DNA of 64,000 nucleotides, from assembly GCA_965223465.1 (NCBI GenBank), contig OZ245025.1, forward strand, positions 310,001-374,000, read 5' to 3'. Within the stretch, counting starts at the first letter, position 1; every line of letters begins with the position of its first letter. The notes under the pieces were generated by a model. The model was not told where the DNA came from and ran no database searches. It worked only from the letters and a program-made list of their open reading frames with translations. Below, one piece after another: positions 17,214 to 27,153 of the stretch. The position numbers and the translations under genes were made by a program. The stretch comes from JAAELZ01 sp965223465 (lineage in GTDB: Bacteria > Pseudomonadota > Gammaproteobacteria > Arenicellales > Poriferihabitantaceae).

Positions 17214-20200
17214 ATGGTGAAACGACTTTCACCCCAGGCTAAGTCTGGGAAATTAAAGCTTAATGTACACCTGATATTTGGTCTTAGTTTATTGTTTTGC
17301 GTTCCTGATTTTTCATACGCGCAGACGGATATAGATCAGGTGGGTGCCGATGCGGGCAGTTTTTCGGTTGATAATAGTGGCGCAGGTAGCTGGAGTGTTC
17401 CGATTGAAACCCCGCCCGGTATTCGCGGATTAGCCCCCAAGCTCTCCGTCGGTATATCGACTTCAAAAGCAAACGGCCCTGTGGGGCAAGGTGGAACGCT
17501 ATCAGGTGCATCTTCGATCAGCCGTTGCACCAAAACCATCGCCAGTGATGGCACCAATAGCAAGATTGATATCAGTACATCGGATGAATATTGCCTGGAT
17601 GGCAATCGCCTGATTCTGATTGCAGGTACACACGGAGCGGCGGGTTCAGAATACCGTACCGAGATGGAGAGCTTTCAAAGGATTGTTGCCAATGGTAGTG
17701 CGGGTGGTGCAGGGCCAGCTTCGTTTACTGTAACTTCCCGCTCAGGGACGAAGATGACTTACGGGGGTTGGCCAGCCTCTCGTGTCTTGCATGGTTCAGG
17801 TGCTGTACTTAGTTGGCGTATCAGCCAGCTGGAGGATACCAGTAGTAACTACATGGACTATGCGTACAGCAATGATCCAGCCGAGTCGGTGCTGTATGAG
17901 ATTAATTACGGCGGCAATACCAATGCCAACCAGGATCATTTTCTTAAGGTTAAGCTCGTCTATGAAGCCCGCCCGGATCAAAGTACGGGTTATAGCTTTG
18001 GTCAATTGGTTCAAAATACCAAAAGGCTTGCCAATGTACAGACTTTTACTGATGGTGCGCTGGTCAGAAACTATCACCTGAGTTATGCGTTAAACGAAGT
18101 CAGCGGCCAGTCTAGGTTGAGCCAGTTTCAAGAGTGCGCGGTGGGTGATGAAGGCGAAGTATGCCTGGCGCCTACTACATTCGATTACACACCAGAAAAT
18201 GGCAACTGGATCACTTCTTCCAGTGCCAGTATACCCACGCCTACGCAAGGGCCTGATGGTCAACCCTACGGTTTAACGACCGATATTAACAATGATGGCT
18301 GGCAGGACTGGCTGGTGTCTGTGCGCTATACAGATGGCAGTGTGAATAACCAAACCTGGTTGGGTAGCGAAACAGGGTTTTCAAGCGATATCAACTGGCA
18401 GCTCCCTGCAATTTTATATGACTATCAGCTGCATGCAGATGGCCTGGGTACCGCGCAGCTGGTCGATGTAAATGGTGATGGCTATCTGGATGTCATCGAA
18501 GCCTATCAAACCGCATCGGGAATCACCAAAAACGTCTGGCTAAACAGCGGAAGTAGTTTTAACCCTACGTCACAGTTTGTGCTACCGGATGTGTTTTTCT
18601 CTACGGTTAACTTAGCCCGTGGTGAAACCAGATTACGCTTTGCTGAGTTAAACGGCGATGGTTTGGCCGACGCGCTTGTTTATACTCGAGATCGAACCGA
18701 CACCACCACACGCAAGGCGTGGATTAATAATGGTACCGGCTGGATAGAAGATCCAGACTGGTTACCCAAACAAATATTATCTGACTACAAAGAGTCCTCT
18801 TATCCCGGCGAGTACGAGCATGCCACCTTGGCGGATATCAATGGTGATGGTCTGGCGGATTACGTACAAGCGGTTTTTCATGGTAGCACAGGAAACAACG
18901 ATAAGCTTGTTTGGTTGAATACGGGTAATGGCTGGGAGCTTGATTCTGGTTACGCACCGCCCATAGAGCTATTAGATTATGCTGCCCATCAACGTGGTCA
19001 CCCCAAAGGCCGTCTGGTTGATCTCAATGGGGATGGTCTTTTGGATATTGCCCAGGCAATCACCAGAGCGGATAACTCAACCGTCAGTAACGCCTGGCTC
19101 AATACCGGCGAAGGTTGGCTCAGCGCACCGTGGTGGGCACTACCTGCCTCAATGGCCCGCTATAAAGCGGATGGCCATACCGATATGCTGGGTGTGATGA
19201 TGGACTTAAACGGGGATGGCAAACCTGAATTCGTCCAATCTTATCGAAGCGCCAGTGGGGCAACCATTTTTAACGCGTGGGAACACAATGGTGTTGGTTG
19301 GCTCAGCAGCAATGTGACCGCCTTGCCCGCGCCGTTGTTTAAACACCACAGCAATGGCAGCAGTACGTCATACGCGCAAATCGCAGATATCGACAGTGAT
19401 GGCGTTGCGGATATATTCACCGCACAAAGCGGGTTGAGTAATACCGTCTATACCCACCCCGCCACAGTTGCTGGAGAAGTGGCGGGCTTTCTACGCCAGA
19501 TAACAAATGGCCTGGGGCTGGAAACCAAAATCCACTATGCAAATTCCAATGACGATGCGGTGTATATTCCGGCAACCTTGTCTCCCTGGCCCAATATCGC
19601 TAATAATGCTAACCGCATCCTGATCCAGAGTTCTAAAATCAGTAACGGACTGGGTGGTTGGAATGAGGCATTTCATCAGTATAGCGAGGCAAAGGTCAAT
19701 GTTACCGGCAGAGGCAGCTTGGGCTTTGCCAGCCATAGCGCCGCTGATGGGCGTAGCGGTATAAAAGTAACGACCGAGTTTTATCAGAACTTTCCTTTCG
19801 CTGGGATGGTTAAAGCCTCGTCTAACGAAAAGCCTAATGCAGACCAAACTTATACGACGCTTTCTAGCTCCAGTTCCACTCCAGAACAACGTACTTTAAA
19901 TGCAGGCAAAACAATATATGCCTATGCTAAATCCAGTGTCAGCCATGACTACGATTTACATACCGGGGCTTGGATTCAAACAAAACAGCTCACCACTACT
20001 CAGGACGATTACGGCAATACCATCGAATCAACCGAAATTGTAAGCAATGCCAATAGTGAGGAGATCACAACCCAGCGCACTGTCACGCCTGATCTTGATC
20101 TGGTTAACTGGATACTGGATAAAACCAGTTCCACCACCGAAACCATCAGCCAACCGGGCAAACCCAGCCATACGTCTACGGTTGTACATAGTGAATACTA

Positions 20201-23200
20201 TCCGAATACCAACCTGCTGAAAACGGAAGTGCTGGAACCCAACCTGGCGCATTCGCTGACATCGACGCACGAGTACGACGTATTTGGGAATCGTACCAAA
20301 ACTACAATTAGCCCAACCACCAGCCAAACTCCTGCACTTGCTCCACGAGAGACGATTACAAACTTTATTCATGCCACGGGACGCAAGGATGGGCGCTTTC
20401 CTTTATCGGCTACCAATACGCTGAACCATACTGCCTATAGTGAGTATGATGGCCGCTATGGTAAGCCGACACTGGTCACCGATGCCAATGGGGTTAAGAA
20501 GAAATACTACTACAACGCTTTTGGTGTGCAGCTAAATGAAACCGTACTTCGAGAAAATGAGCCCGAACCTTCAGGGAAAGATGTCGCCATACCACATTGG
20601 TGTACGGCACAAAATGAGTGCCCCGAAAACGCAGTCTATTTTATTGCGGCGCTGGATAATCAGCGTGAAGCCCCGGAAGCCGCCTATTATGATGCGTACG
20701 GGCGCGAAATACGCCGCCAGACGCATGGTATGGGGGGCGCGGTTATTTATCAGGATACGGAGTACGATGCTTATGGACGCAAGGCAAAGGTATCCAATCA
20801 CTATTTTAAAGATCAAACTTCCCCTATCTTATGGAAAGAGACACTATATGATGTGCTGGACCGACCTACCCAGATCACCATGCCAGACAATGGTATCACC
20901 ACCTATGTCTATGATGGATTGACCACCACCGTAACCAATGCGCTAACTCAGGACACCATCGTTACTACAAACATCCTGGGCAAGCCTAAACAGAGTACCG
21001 ATGATACAGGCAGCAGTACTGATTTTACTTATGATGTGCGTGGCAACCTGCTCACTACTACTGACTCGGCGGGCAATCAGATCATCAACGAGTACGACCA
21101 CTTTGGCCGTAAAAAGACCATGGATGATCCAGATATGGGGTACTGGCAGTATTTTTATGATGCCTATGGGCAGATGACTTCGCAGCTTGACGCTAAAGGC
21201 CAAACGGTGGCGATGGAGTATGACGCACTGGGGCGCTTGAAAACCAGAACGGAACTTGAGGGCGTGACGTCCTGGACGTATGACAGCGCAGCGAATGGTA
21301 AAGGTAAGCTCGCCAGCGTGACCAGCCCGGGTTATTCACGTACCCTGGAATACGATACGCTGGGTCGCGTGGATAAATCAACCATTACCACAAGCGGCAA
21401 GAGTTATGCCACAGAGTTTGGCTATCAGGGCGTGTTGGAAAAAGTCGATTGGGTCAAATACCCGACTGGCCTGGTAGTACACAAGGATTATGACGATTAT
21501 GGATTTCCAACAGAATTGGAAAGTGTTGATCTGGCGAAATATCAGGCCTATCGCAATAAGCTCGACGAGGCCAACGATTATTATCGCCAGGCAATGATGC
21601 TAGAGGAGCAATACAAAGATGAGTACGAGGCCTTAAAAGCCTTTATCGACCCACATTTTGATCTGATTAATGCAGCGTACAACAGGGCCGCACCTTATAT
21701 AAATATGATCGGTAAAACCAGCAATAAAGAGCTACAGCATAACGAACTTGCGATTGCCTACAATACCGAATATCAGCGTAACCTAGGACACTACAATAAT
21801 CATATAGATGACGCAGAAGAGGATTTGGCTACAGCGGGCACATATTTTACCGCATCTGAAGATTACGAGCGTCTCGCTACGCGAGATTATTATCCGACCT
21901 ACATTGATTATATGCATCGTGGTTGCGCCAATTTAGGGTCGGAGGCGAACTCTGGTGATTGTGCGGGAATCGGGCCAGGTGGGTACACTCCCTATTACGA
22001 TCCGCCCACAGCTTTGAGTTGGTTTAATGCGGCCGCGCCTTATGGAGAAGAGTACGAGCGATTAATGGGCATCGCTCAAACTAAATACAATGCTTATGTC
22101 AGTTACACCAACCGGGCTAACGATCACTATGATGATGCCGCGGCATATGAAGAAGAGCTATCCATCTACGGTGCACAGGTAGGCAGCCACACCAATATCC
22201 AATTGGCTTTTCAGGCACGCAGAGAGGGGTATGAAAATGCTATGGCGGGTGATTTTGGCCGCTGGGCAAACAGGGACGACGCGGGTAATGATTGTATTGC
22301 GTGGGCCAAAGATGACCCTGACGATGACTCATGCGTGACTGAGTTAGGCATTTATCAGAATGAGTGGAACGAGATTGACGAAGAGGTAGAGCGTTATGAA
22401 GAAATTCTTGATCTGATAAAAGCGCAGGTTGATCTGGGTGATATTGCTAAGCAAGAAGCGGATGATTTGTATGACGAGTACAAGAACAGCGCTACTATCT
22501 ACTGGACGGCTCTGAAGGCCGATGCCAACGGCCAGATCACAAAAGCCGAATACGGGAACGGGGTTGAAAGTAACTGGACGTATGATGAGATGGGCCGAAT
22601 GGGCACGATTCACACTACCACGCCGTATACCGATACCATTCAAACCAGCAGTACCATCCAAAATGAGTTATATGAATTTGATTCGCTGGGCAATCTCGAC
22701 TACCGCCATGATTTAGCCTATGACTTTAAAGAAGATTTTGAGTATGACACCTTAAATCGTTTGACCCAATCAGTGGTCTCGGGAACGGGGGCAAGCTTGT
22801 ATGCTGCAGTCGGATTAACCACCATTGATTTTAGTTATGATGCACTAGGTAATATCACCAATAAATCGGATGTGACCGGCCAGAGCAGTGGCAATCACTA
22901 TAGCTATGGACAAAATAACGCTGGCCCACACGCAGTCACCCACATCGGTGGTAGTAAAAACACCAGCTTCACCTATGACGCCAACGGTAATCAGCTAACG
23001 GGTAACGGCAGAACCATTACCTATACCTCGTTCAACAAGCCTGATCAAGTCAGCAAGGCAGGCAACGAGACAAATATGACTTATGGCCCAGGCCGAGAAT
23101 TAATTCGTCAGGTGGAAACGACTGATGGTCAAACTACAACCACCACCTATATCGGTGGATTGTACGAAGAGCTGGAAAAAAGTGGTAGCACCAAGGCCAA

Positions 23201-24734
23201 GCATCATCTGACCATTGCTGGACAAACTGTCGCGGTCATCCAGCACGATGTGCTAGGCACACCGCAGGCACCAAGCTACGAATACGATGACACCCATTAT
23301 CTGCACAAGGATCATCTGAACTCCATTACGGCAATTACAGATCAGGATGGCAAGCTGGTAGAGCGCTTTCATTATGATGCGTTTGGGCAGAGAAGAACCG
23401 CGATTGCGGCGCCATATGCAAACCTGGCGGCAGCAGGCACCTTCCCGATTACCAGCCGGGGCTATACCGGGCATAAGCAGATGTCCGGGACTGAACTGAT
23501 TCACATGGGTGGTCGGGTGTATGACCCAGAAGTGGGTCGTTTTCTCTCTGCGGACCCGCACATTCAAAGCCCACTCAATACCCAAAGTCTGAATCGTTAC
23601 AGCTATGTGAATAACAATCCACTTTCATTTACTGACCCGAGCGGTTATTTCCTGAGCAAGTTGTTTAAAGGTCTTAAAAAGCTGTTTAAGAAAATCGCCA
23701 AGATGATCAAGAAGGTGCTGAAGGCCATCGTCAAGGCCGTCAAGGTCGTGGCGAAAGTGGTCAAGAAAGTCGTTAAAGCGGTGAAGAAATATGCCAAGGT
23801 GATTGCTGCTGTGGCCGTGGCAGTGGTGGCTCCGTATGCCATTGCAGTACTGCAGGGAATGACTGTCGCAGCAGCAGCATCGTTGAGTTTAAGCGCGGTT
23901 GCAGTCGAAATAGGGGCAATGGGAGCACTAGCAGCTGGGGCACTAGGAGGTGGTCTAGCCGGTCTTATAACAACTGGTAGCCTTAAGGGAATGTTAATTG
24001 GTGCGGTTTCTGGCGCGGCCTTCGCTGGAATTGGCAACTACTTCGGTGGGCTAGGGAAGGCTTCAGCACTAACGAAAATAGCTGACAATGGGAAGTTAGT
24101 TCTAAGTGGTCTAGGGAAAGCCGCGAAGATAATTTCTCATGGCATCGCAGGCGGTGTTAGAACGGTATTGAGTGGAGGGAAATTCAAGACTGGATTCTTA
24201 TCAGCTGGTTTTACACAAGCAGCTTCACCAATGATTGGCCGCATTGAAAGTGATATGGGACAGGTGGTTGCTGCAGGTGTGGTTGGTGGTGTTGGTTCAG
24301 AAATAGCGGGAGGAAAATTTGAAGACGGGTTTGTGACAGGGGTTTTTTCCAGGGTATTTAACGATATGCTGGAAGACGGGCATAGATCTCCTTCATGGCT
24401 AAAAATAAAGAAGTTCCGTGAATATTGGACGGGAAAAGCTAACGCAAATTATCCGTTGGGTTCTGCGGAACACAACGCCTACCGTCATTGCTCAGCTGCG
24501 TGTGATTTAACACAACAAACTGGAGATCCAGTTCTTTCGAATCGTATTGGGGCTCTAAGAGAATTACCCAATCCATTTAAAGTGAGCAGCCGGGTTGATT
24601 TACACAATAATCATGTTGGTTCACTGCTTGGTTACAATAATCCTTCCAACTCTTGCGATGTAATGTGTGGTACAGCTGTTAATAATGGAGGTCAATACTC
24701 TCCCGAATATCCAGACTTGGAAATGAAACCATGA
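17214..24734 (+). CDS. Giant SpvB/FG-GAP/RHS-repeat polymorphic-toxin-like protein
   Basis: A 2506-residue exported protein. ATG 17214 is preferred over TTG 17196. A signal peptide ends at SYA/QTD. Domains: SpvB-like N-terminus (GAGSWSVPIETPPGIRG, about 45-160), seven FG-GAP/VCBS-type repeats (NGDG-LxD motifs, about 355-735), a TcB-like middle, RHS/YD repeats from about 1010, a roughly 320-residue helical insertion (about 1440-1760), more YD repeats, and the RHS core end RFLSADPHIQS (about 2108). After DPSGYF comes a tail with a lysine-rich amphipathic stretch, glycine-rich hydrophobic segments and a terminal module with AEHNAYRHC and DLHNNHVGSLLG. It resembles shell-and-warhead toxins. The cargo domain is unproven. 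An overlapping small gene follows. Confidence 0.9.
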   Translation: MVKRLSPQAKSGKLKLNVHLIFGLSLLFCVPDFSYAQTDIDQVGADAGSFSVDNSGAGSWSVPIETPPGIRGLAPKLSVGISTSKANGPVGQGGTLSGASSISRCTKTIASDGTNSKIDISTSDEYCLDGNRLILIAGTHGAAGSEYRTEMESFQRIVANGSAGGAGPASFTVTSRSGTKMTYGGWPASRVLHGSGAVLSWRISQLEDTSSNYMDYAYSNDPAESVLYEINYGGNTNANQDHFLKVKLVYEARPDQSTGYSFGQLVQNTKRLANVQTFTDGALVRNYHLSYALNEVSGQSRLSQFQECAVGDEGEVCLAPTTFDYTPENGNWITSSSASIPTPTQGPDGQPYGLTTDINNDGWQDWLVSVRYTDGSVNNQTWLGSETGFSSDINWQLPAILYDYQLHADGLGTAQLVDVNGDGYLDVIEAYQTASGITKNVWLNSGSSFNPTSQFVLPDVFFSTVNLARGETRLRFAELNGDGLADALVYTRDRTDTTTRKAWINNGTGWIEDPDWLPKQILSDYKESSYPGEYEHATLADINGDGLADYVQAVFHGSTGNNDKLVWLNTGNGWELDSGYAPPIELLDYAAHQRGHPKGRLVDLNGDGLLDIAQAITRADNSTVSNAWLNTGEGWLSAPWWALPASMARYKADGHTDMLGVMMDLNGDGKPEFVQSYRSASGATIFNAWEHNGVGWLSSNVTALPAPLFKHHSNGSSTSYAQIADIDSDGVADIFTAQSGLSNTVYTHPATVAGEVAGFLRQITNGLGLETKIHYANSNDDAVYIPATLSPWPNIANNANRILIQSSKISNGLGGWNEAFHQYSEAKVNVTGRGSLGFASHSAADGRSGIKVTTEFYQNFPFAGMVKASSNEKPNADQTYTTLSSSSSTPEQRTLNAGKTIYAYAKSSVSHDYDLHTGAWIQTKQLTTTQDDYGNTIESTEIVSNANSEEITTQRTVTPDLDLVNWILDKTSSTTETISQPGKPSHTSTVVHSEYYPNTNLLKTEVLEPNLAHSLTSTHEYDVFGNRTKTTISPTTSQTPALAPRETITNFIHATGRKDGRFPLSATNTLNHTAYSEYDGRYGKPTLVTDANGVKKKYYYNAFGVQLNETVLRENEPEPSGKDVAIPHWCTAQNECPENAVYFIAALDNQREAPEAAYYDAYGREIRRQTHGMGGAVIYQDTEYDAYGRKAKVSNHYFKDQTSPILWKETLYDVLDRPTQITMPDNGITTYVYDGLTTTVTNALTQDTIVTTNILGKPKQSTDDTGSSTDFTYDVRGNLLTTTDSAGNQIINEYDHFGRKKTMDDPDMGYWQYFYDAYGQMTSQLDAKGQTVAMEYDALGRLKTRTELEGVTSWTYDSAANGKGKLASVTSPGYSRTLEYDTLGRVDKSTITTSGKSYATEFGYQGVLEKVDWVKYPTGLVVHKDYDDYGFPTELESVDLAKYQAYRNKLDEANDYYRQAMMLEEQYKDEYEALKAFIDPHFDLINAAYNRAAPYINMIGKTSNKELQHNELAIAYNTEYQRNLGHYNNHIDDAEEDLATAGTYFTASEDYERLATRDYYPTYIDYMHRGCANLGSEANSGDCAGIGPGGYTPYYDPPTALSWFNAAAPYGEEYERLMGIAQTKYNAYVSYTNRANDHYDDAAAYEEELSIYGAQVGSHTNIQLAFQARREGYENAMAGDFGRWANRDDAGNDCIAWAKDDPDDDSCVTELGIYQNEWNEIDEEVERYEEILDLIKAQVDLGDIAKQEADDLYDEYKNSATIYWTALKADANGQITKAEYGNGVESNWTYDEMGRMGTIHTTTPYTDTIQTSSTIQNELYEFDSLGNLDYRHDLAYDFKEDFEYDTLNRLTQSVVSGTGASLYAAVGLTTIDFSYDALGNITNKSDVTGQSSGNHYSYGQNNAGPHAVTHIGGSKNTSFTYDANGNQLTGNGRTITYTSFNKPDQVSKAGNETNMTYGPGRELIRQVETTDGQTTTTTYIGGLYEELEKSGSTKAKHHLTIAGQTVAVIQHDVLGTPQAPSYEYDDTHYLHKDHLNSITAITDQDGKLVERFHYDAFGQRRTAIAAPYANLAAAGTFPITSRGYTGHKQMSGTELIHMGGRVYDPEVGRFLSADPHIQSPLNTQSLNRYSYVNNNPLSFTDPSGYFLSKLFKGLKKLFKKIAKMIKKVLKAIVKAVKVVAKVVKKVVKAVKKYAKVIAAVAVAVVAPYAIAVLQGMTVAAAASLSLSAVAVEIGAMGALAAGALGGGLAGLITTGSLKGMLIGAVSGAAFAGIGNYFGGLGKASALTKIADNGKLVLSGLGKAAKIISHGIAGGVRTVLSGGKFKTGFLSAGFTQAASPMIGRIESDMGQVVAAGVVGGVGSEIAGGKFEDGFVTGVFSRVFNDMLEDGHRSPSWLKIKKFREYWTGKANANYPLGSAEHNAYRHCSAACDLTQQTGDPVLSNRIGALRELPNPFKVSSRVDLHNNHVGSLLGYNNPSNSCDVMCGTAVNNGGQYSPEYPDLEMKP

Positions 24735-25147
24735 AATTGTTATGGGTGCTAGTATTTTTAGGCGCGATTTTTTTTGGGCCTTCGCTGATAGAACTTGCAT
24801 ATAAAAAAACTAACATCCCCTTTTCTTCATCAAAATTTGACGCTGAAATCTGGAAAATGACTACTCCATCAGTGGGAACCACCAAATGCGCTAGAGGTTC
24901 AATGGTTATTGATCTAATCCAAAAAATTGAATCTAATGGATGGAGACGCAAATATATAGTGGATATGCTAGGAGCTTATGCACATTTAAATAAACAAGTA
25001 AACATTGATAACCAACACTGGGTTCCAATCGAAGATTGTGTATTATTTGATTTGTTATATGGAGGCAGTGGTAAGTATTTAATCCTGGAATTTGACTCAA
25101 TCAATGACAATGCCAAATTAACAAATTGGCACATACGTGAGGGATAG
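24731..25147 (+). CDS. Candidate immunity protein for the RHS toxin tail
   Basis: A 138-residue protein whose ATG overlaps the stop of the giant RHS gene (ATGA), suggesting coupled translation. It has an N-terminal hydrophobic segment (LLWVLVFLGAIFFGPSLIELA) and a small mixed domain with Cys in TKCARG and EDCVLF. No family recognised. A small gene immediately after an RHS-type variable tail is the usual position of a cognate immunity gene. The membrane anchor would place it where it could meet a toxin acting outside the cytoplasm. The function is inferred from position only. Confidence 0.6.
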   Translation: MKLLWVLVFLGAIFFGPSLIELAYKKTNIPFSSSKFDAEIWKMTTPSVGTTKCARGSMVIDLIQKIESNGWRRKYIVDMLGAYAHLNKQVNIDNQHWVPIEDCVLFDLLYGGSGKYLILEFDSINDNAKLTNWHIREG

Positions 25148-25293
25148 GAGGAGAGATTGGAGCATAGCTCCTAGAACATAATTTTAATTAAGCATTGAAA
25201 TAGTACAAACAAACCATCTCTTAGTTTCTGGTACTTAAAATCATACAGATAGCTCATTTAGAACAAATTTATAAAATTAAACTACTTAGAAAA

Positions 25294-25734
25294 ATGAACA
25301 AAAGATCATTAACAAACCGTTTCTCATTCGCACTATTACTCTTGTTACTCGCCTCCTGTGGCGGCGGTGGCAGCTCGAGTTCTGGCTCAGATGCTTCAGA
25401 AATTAATGTATGGCTGGGTAAATGGGGGTTGGTCGGTGGTAACTCAAATATTTGTGGAGGTAACTCCACGATGGTCTCGGGAGAATTTAATTTTAACCAG
25501 TCTGGTAGTGGCATCAACGGTAACTATTCGGTTAGGGTAACCTGCCGTGGTGCTGGCTCAGCTACTGTTAATGGGACAGTAAATAGCACTTTAATTTCTC
25601 GTGACCAACTCGTACTGGTCGATGATGAAAAAGATATTATTACCTTCTCACGCACTGCAGGAGAAGTATTTGGCATGAAAATAGTTGATCCTGATAGTGG
25701 CAGCGAAATATCTTCTATTGCATTCAAGAAATAG
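25294..25734 (+). CDS. Putative lipoprotein
   Basis: A 146-residue protein with a lipoprotein signal peptide: LLLLLLAS followed by Cys and a run CGGGGSSSSG, a classic lipobox and flexible linker. The mature part (WLGKWGLVGG, GINGNYSVRV, ISRDQLVLVDDEKDI) looks like a small beta-barrel or lipocalin-like domain, but no family is assigned. It has Cys in SNICGG and VTCRG. It lies downstream of the candidate immunity gene after a gap of about 150 bp. Confidence 0.75.
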   Translation: MNKRSLTNRFSFALLLLLLASCGGGGSSSSGSDASEINVWLGKWGLVGGNSNICGGNSTMVSGEFNFNQSGSGINGNYSVRVTCRGAGSATVNGTVNSTLISRDQLVLVDDEKDIITFSRTAGEVFGMKIVDPDSGSEISSIAFKK

Positions 25735-25780
25735 CTATTAAATTGACCGATTAAATTCAAATGAATATCCATTCCATTTA

Positions 25781-26251
25781 ATGAATAGAAATTCCTACCT
25801 GACTGCTTTCTCAGTAGCACTAATTCTAGCGGCGGTCGTATATTTAGTCTATATGAATCAGCCAGCGCCACATGTCAGCACTAGTTCAGATACATCACCT
25901 GAGCAGGAAACCACTATCGTTACCAAAAAGCAGATTGAGCCAGAAAAAAAAGCTCAGCAATTAGATAAGGGCACGGAGTTGCAGGAAAAGATTATTGCAA
26001 TGAAAAAGCGCCAGAAACAACGCGATGCGCAAATGCAGGCTTATCTGCAAGTGACTCCAGCGCCTCAGCGTGTACCTGATCTACCCACAATTGAACCAAT
26101 AGAAATGGCTCCAAGTACAACAGGCCTTACGCGAGTACCGGATCAACTTGATGTGAATAGCGGACATACCCTACCTAAAGAGGTCATGGATAAATTCACT
26201 ACAGAAACGGGCCTGACCCAGGCCGAAATTGAAAAAGCAATGAATCGATAA
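25781..26251 (+). CDS. Hypothetical protein with N-terminal anchor and proline/charged linker
   Basis: A 156-residue protein with an N-terminal hydrophobic segment (LTAFSVALILAAVVYLVYM) and then a charged, Pro-rich region (about 25-120: many Glu, Lys, Gln, with TPAPQRVPDLPTIEP). The short C-terminal part (EVMDKFTTETGLTQAEIEKAMNR) is helical. It ends one base before the next gene, so the two are probably cotranscribed and may act together. No family recognised. Confidence 0.7.
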   Translation: MNRNSYLTAFSVALILAAVVYLVYMNQPAPHVSTSSDTSPEQETTIVTKKQIEPEKKAQQLDKGTELQEKIIAMKKRQKQRDAQMQAYLQVTPAPQRVPDLPTIEPIEMAPSTTGLTRVPDQLDVNSGHTLPKEVMDKFTTETGLTQAEIEKAMNR

Positions 26252-26252
26252 A

Positions 26253-27071
26253 ATGGATATGAAACGACTACAGCAAATAAGCATTGTGTTATTGGGCAGT
26301 ATATTGACCCAATTAAGCTATGCGCAAAGTGATACGAATATTGAATTAAGCGCTGCCACTTCAACACCGTTTGTGACCGAGGAAGAACGAACCCGAGCGC
26401 TGATATCAGAAGATCGACCTATCCATCAAAGCCTGGTTGAACTTGAAGAGAAGATCAAGGACACCGCCGTAGAAGAAGAGAATGCCAGCCATCGATCGAG
26501 ACGCCTCGGAAAGTTGGCCTCACGCATGGATAACCGCCAGAAAAGGCTAGCGAAACAAAGTGAACGCCTGGTTGTGATTTCTGAGGTGGAGACATTGTTA
26601 GATAAGATTACTAATTTGGAAACCAAACTCAGCGCAGAGACCGACCCAGCGACCATTGAAGAGTTGCAAACCAAGCTCACCGCAAGAAATGAAAGTCTTA
26701 GCCAAAAACTAACACGCATCGACAATCTTGAAGAAAAAATTATCACCCTCGGAGAAAAATTAGCAGCCGATGAGAGCGCCTTGAATGCTATCATACAGGA
26801 TCATCGAGCCAAATTGGAGACAAGGTTAAACAACGCGCTCCAATGGGAGACCACGCTCACTCAGAAAGTTGCCGAACTCAATGCAAAACTTTCCACTGCT
26901 ACCAGGCCCACCAAAATAGAACGTATCGAAAAACAGCTCGCCAATAAACAATATAGAGCAAAGCAACTCACTGCACGTATCGTAAAAATTAGAGCACAAT
27001 CTGATGAGTTGGAAGCAGGTATTGAGAGCCTACAACCAAGTGTGGGTGTTGCATCTGGTAGTGGCCCGTAA
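26253..27071 (+). CDS. Exported coiled-coil protein of unknown function
   Basis: A 272-residue protein with a signal peptide (ISIVLLGSILTQLSYAQ) and a long heptad-rich coiled coil through most of the mature part (LEEKIKDTAVEE, LETKLSAETDPATIEELQTKL, LNAKLSTATRP). Two near-repeats of the pattern KLxxxTxPxxIExLxxKL are visible about 95 residues apart, which suggests internal duplication. It starts one base after the preceding gene. A low-GC terminator-like hairpin follows at 27129. No family recognised. Confidence 0.72.
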   Translation: MDMKRLQQISIVLLGSILTQLSYAQSDTNIELSAATSTPFVTEEERTRALISEDRPIHQSLVELEEKIKDTAVEEENASHRSRRLGKLASRMDNRQKRLAKQSERLVVISEVETLLDKITNLETKLSAETDPATIEELQTKLTARNESLSQKLTRIDNLEEKIITLGEKLAADESALNAIIQDHRAKLETRLNNALQWETTLTQKVAELNAKLSTATRPTKIERIEKQLANKQYRAKQLTARIVKIRAQSDELEAGIESLQPSVGVASGSGP

Positions 27072-27127
27072 ATCTATACCCCCTTGCGTATCTTCAACGA
27101 AAGAGAAGGTCAGTAGTAGAAAACAAC

Positions 27128-27153
27128 AAAAACACCGTCTAGCTGTGTTTTTT
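27128..27153 (+). terminator. Terminator-like hairpin before the IS element
   Basis: AAAAACAC and GTGTTTTT can pair across a 9-base loop and end in a T run at the IS boundary. The stem is AT-rich, so it would be weak. Confidence 0.35.

Noticed and set aside
23645..24037. 130-codon reverse-strand ORF (proline/alanine/threonine-rich) opposite the RHS tail
   Set aside because: Its composition is the mirror of the Lys/Ala/Gly-rich coding strand; no ribosome site or conserved motif.
17214..24734. Plain cell-wall-associated RHS family protein with no toxin role
   Set aside because: Not excluded, but the divergent tail after the core end and the overlapping small gene fit a polymorphic toxin better.
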